A stretch of DNA of 7,277 nucleotides from Pseudomonadota bacterium (GTDB lineage: Bacteria > Desulfobacterota > GWC2-55-46 > JADFVP01), in the NCBI GenBank assembly GCA_015222595.1, contig JADFVP010000081.1, positions 1 through 7,277 of the forward strand, written 5' to 3'. Below are positions 5,744-7,277 of the stretch, in pieces. The notes under the pieces were generated by a model. That model did not search any database. It worked only from the letters and a program-made list of their open reading frames with translations, and was not told where the DNA came from. The first letter of the stretch is position 1. Every line of letters begins with the position of its first letter. A program made the translations under genes and the position numbers.

Positions 5744-6625
5744 TTAGTTCGATAACTCGAACCCGTACTCTGTTAGCGCCGCGACAAGCTCGCCCCTTTT
5801 GGACTCTTCCATCGTAACGAGTGGCAGCCGGAACTCTTCGGCACACCGGCCCATAACCGCCAGAGCCGTCTTTACCGGCAGCGGGTTGGTCTCAAGGAAC
5901 ATTGCTCTGTGAAGAGCGCTGAGCCTGTAGTGCAGCTCGCGCGCACCCGCTAAGTCTCCGGCAAAGTACCGGCTGACCATAAGGGCCATCTCTTTGGGAG
6001 CTATGTTCGAGGTCACCGAGATCACGCCATGGGCGCCGATAGTCAGCATCGGAAGCGTTACCGCGTCGTCTCCGGAGAGGATTATAAAGTCCTCTGTCGA
6101 GTACTCGATAACGTCGCTGACCTGGGCGAGGTCTCCCGTGGCCTCCTTGACCCCGATAATATTTTCGAACTCGGAAAGACGCGCAATCGTCTCCGGCAAC
6201 ATGTTGAGTCCCGTGCGGGACGGCACATTGTAGAGAAAGAGCGGCAGGTCTACCGCCTCGGAAATCTTCTTATAGTGCTCAAAGAGCCCCTGCTGCGACG
6301 GCTTGTTGTAGTACGGCGTTATGAGGAGCGCCGCGTTGGCACCGGCCTTCTCCGCGCCTTTTGTAAGCATCAGCGTCTCGTCAGTCGAGTTGGAGCCAGT
6401 ACCGGCCACGACTGGAACCCGTCCGGCGGCCTGCTCTATCGTAAGCTCTATAACATGGCTGTGCTCTTCGTGGCTGAGAGTCGCGCTCTCGCCCGTTGTG
6501 CCGCACGGCACAAGCCCGTCAATACCGCCCGTTATCTGCGCCTCTATCATCGCACTGAGCGACTCGGTATCTACCGCGCCACTCTTAAAAGGCGTGACCA
6601 TTGCCGTCAACGCACCCTTGATCAT
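5744..6625 (-). CDS. dapA: 4-hydroxy-tetrahydrodipicolinate synthase
   Basis: DapA condenses pyruvate with aspartate semialdehyde, the first committed step to diaminopimelate and lysine. The protein has 293 residues, the usual length (E. coli 292), and is a TIM barrel. The Schiff-base lysine is K160 in GVKEATGD (158-165). Other active-site residues are T43/T44 in CGTTGES, Y106 in TPYYNKP, and Y132 and R137 in YNVPSRTG, all one position off the E. coli numbering. The start is supported by a strong AGGGAGG site 8 bases upstream and by the expected N-terminus with MVTPF. The 175-base gap before it, unlike the short gaps after it, holds a promoter candidate and two hairpins, which suggests that expression of dapA-dapB-dsb is set here. 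It precedes dapB by 17 bases. Confidence 0.97.
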   Translation of the reverse strand: MIKGALTAMVTPFKSGAVDTESLSAMIEAQITGGIDGLVPCGTTGESATLSHEEHSHVIELTIEQAAGRVPVVAGTGSNSTDETLMLTKGAEKAGANAALLITPYYNKPSQQGLFEHYKKISEAVDLPLFLYNVPSRTGLNMLPETIARLSEFENIIGVKEATGDLAQVSDVIEYSTEDFIILSGDDAVTLPMLTIGAHGVISVTSNIAPKEMALMVSRYFAGDLAGARELHYRLSALHRAMFLETNPLPVKTALAVMGRCAEEFRLPLVTMEESKRGELVAALTEYGFELSN

Positions 6626-6650
6626 CTCAAATACCTCCCTCTACTTCTGT

Positions 6651-6681
6651 AAAAGAGTCTAAATAGAAGCTCGACTCTCTT
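6651..6681 (-). promoter_or_regulatory. Second leader hairpin before dapA
   Basis: On the - strand AAGAGAGTC pairs with GACTCTTTT (9 bp, one G-T pair) around a 13-base loop. The T-run forms part of the 3' arm. It lies about 10 bases before the dapA ribosome binding site. It could act as a weak terminator or limit access to that site. The loop bases CTTCT could instead pair with AGAAG just downstream, an exclusive alternative. Confidence 0.45.
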
Positions 6682-6684
6682 GTT

Positions 6685-6721
6685 AAAAATGGGGCCTCTT
6701 GGTCGGTCTGCTTGAAGCCCC
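6685..6721 (-). terminator. Terminator-like hairpin between dapF and dapA
   Basis: Read on the - strand, GGGGCTTC (6721-6714) pairs with GAGGCCCC (6698-6691), 8 bp with one G-T pair and a 15-base loop, followed by A and then TTTTT. It has the form of an intrinsic terminator. It would either end the dapF message or, with the promoter candidate just upstream, act as an attenuator for dapA-dapB. GGGCC about 20 bases upstream of the stem could pair with its 3' arm as an antiterminator. Confidence 0.6.
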
Positions 6722-6747
6722 GGTATCGACCCTTAAAATCGGCCCTC

Positions 6748-6756
6748 AGTATAACA
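6748..6756 (-). promoter_or_regulatory. Candidate extended -10 promoter for dapA-dapB-dsb
   Basis: On the - strand TGTTATACT is an extended -10 (TGN plus TATACT, 5 of 6 to consensus). No good -35 stands 17 bases upstream; TTGGGG is about 20 bases away. A start near 6741 would give a leader of ~115 bases that includes both hairpins. A weaker alternative, TTAACA at 6681-6686 with poor -10 choices, would start after the first hairpin. Confidence 0.4.
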
Positions 6757-6800
6757 GAAAAACGGAAAGAACGCCCCAACTGAAGTCGTCTAAATATCTC

Positions 6801-7277
6801 TTAAATATCAATCGTACCGGTAAAGACCTCGGCAGCGGGCCCGGTCATGTAGACGCGCCCTTCTTTAGACAGCTCGATATCGAGCCTGCCGCCCTTAAGA
6901 TCGACCCGCACCTTGCGCCCGACTACTCCGAGCATATTTGCCGCTACAACAGAAGCGCACGCCCCTGTGCCGCACGCAAGTGTCTCTCCGGCCCCGCGCT
7001 CCCAGACGCGCATCCTCAAGCGGGACTTCGAAACAACCTCTATAAACTCTACGTTCACACGCTGAGGGAAGAACTTGTCGCGCTCGAGCACGGAGCCGTA
7101 CTTTTCAACATCGAACTTATCGACACTCTTTACCACGACGACCGCATGCGGGTTTCCCATCGAGACTGCCGTTACCTTAAAGCTCTTGCCTGCTGCCTTT
7201 AAGACGCGGTTCATCACAACACCATCGGCGCGAACGGGAATGGAGCGGCCTTCTAAAACCGGCTCTCCCATGTCTAC
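6801..7277 (-). CDS. dapF: Diaminopimelate epimerase, N-terminal part missing
   Basis: DapF interconverts LL- and meso-diaminopimelate, feeding both lysine and peptidoglycan. The frame is open through the right edge. The ATG at 7271-7269 lies inside the conserved VDMGEP segment and is not the start. About 158 codons, the C-terminal half of a ~275-residue enzyme, are present. Numbering from that internal Met, SMGNPHAVV (37-45), NVEF (73-76) and ERGAGETLACGTGAC (91-105) are visible. C100 in ACGTG is the second catalytic cysteine, equivalent to C217 in H. influenzae and E. coli. Its partner cysteine, in the N-terminal half, is outside the window. The gene ends 175 bases before dapA on the same strand, in the dapF-dapA-dapB order known from Geobacter relatives, where lysA often precedes dapF. 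Confidence 0.95.
   Translation of the reverse strand, partial: VDMGEPVLEGRSIPVRADGVVMNRVLKAAGKSFKVTAVSMGNPHAVVVVKSVDKFDVEKYGSVLERDKFFPQRVNVEFIEVVSKSRLRMRVWERGAGETLACGTGACASVVAANMLGVVGRKVRVDLKGGRLDIELSKEGRVYMTGPAAEVFTGTIDI

Noticed and set aside
6651..6745. T-box or lysine riboswitch before dapA
   Set aside because: AAGGGTCGATACCG loosely resembles the T-box, but the UGGN needed to pair with a tRNA end is absent and there is no room for Stem I. The leader is also too short and unlike the lysine riboswitch.

Overview
The window looks like a piece of a Gram-negative bacterial chromosome of moderate GC content with frequent ATA (Ile) codons. It carries housekeeping biosynthesis genes, one signalling gene and one tRNA. 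The order dapF-dapA-dapB, a thiE-thiC pair, a stand-alone receiver-GAF-GGDEF protein and a secreted DsbC-like protein with a CxxCH motif recall Deltaproteobacteria/Desulfobacterota (Geobacter-like lysine gene order). This placement is inference from gene order and protein style, not from a search.

Layout. At the left edge a truncated thiE is followed by thiC on the + strand, for thiamine synthesis. Convergent to them, on the - strand, is a gene for a receiver-GAF-GGDEF protein, a probable diguanylate cyclase. Between these two 3' ends lie about 400 bases with no gene. They hold the most unusual structure here: four degenerate ~76-base repeats spaced ~100 bases apart in an A-B-A-B pattern. Each repeat ends in a 4-bp hairpin with a GNNA loop, and the stem shows compensatory base changes between copies. 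The last hairpin contains the stop codon of the GGDEF gene.

Upstream of the GGDEF gene, reading the other way, is a tRNA-Thr(CGT) gene with encoded CCA and its own promoter-like site. The right half, all on the - strand, reads dapF (cut by the right edge), a 175-base gap, dapA, dapB, then the DsbC-like gene. dapA-dapB-dsb are tightly spaced and probably co-transcribed. The dapF-dapA gap holds an extended -10 candidate followed by two hairpins, the first with a T5 tract. This arrangement would suit termination/attenuation control of dapA-dapB.

How the genes work together. ThiE and ThiC act in the same pathway: ThiC makes the pyrimidine HMP-P and ThiE couples pyrimidine and thiazole. DapA, DapB and DapF supply meso-diaminopimelate for lysine and peptidoglycan. 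The GGDEF protein probably links a phosphorelay to c-di-GMP. The DsbC-like protein is an envelope thiol-disulfide protein whose link to the dap genes is only positional. No mobile element, phage gene or CRISPR array was recognised.
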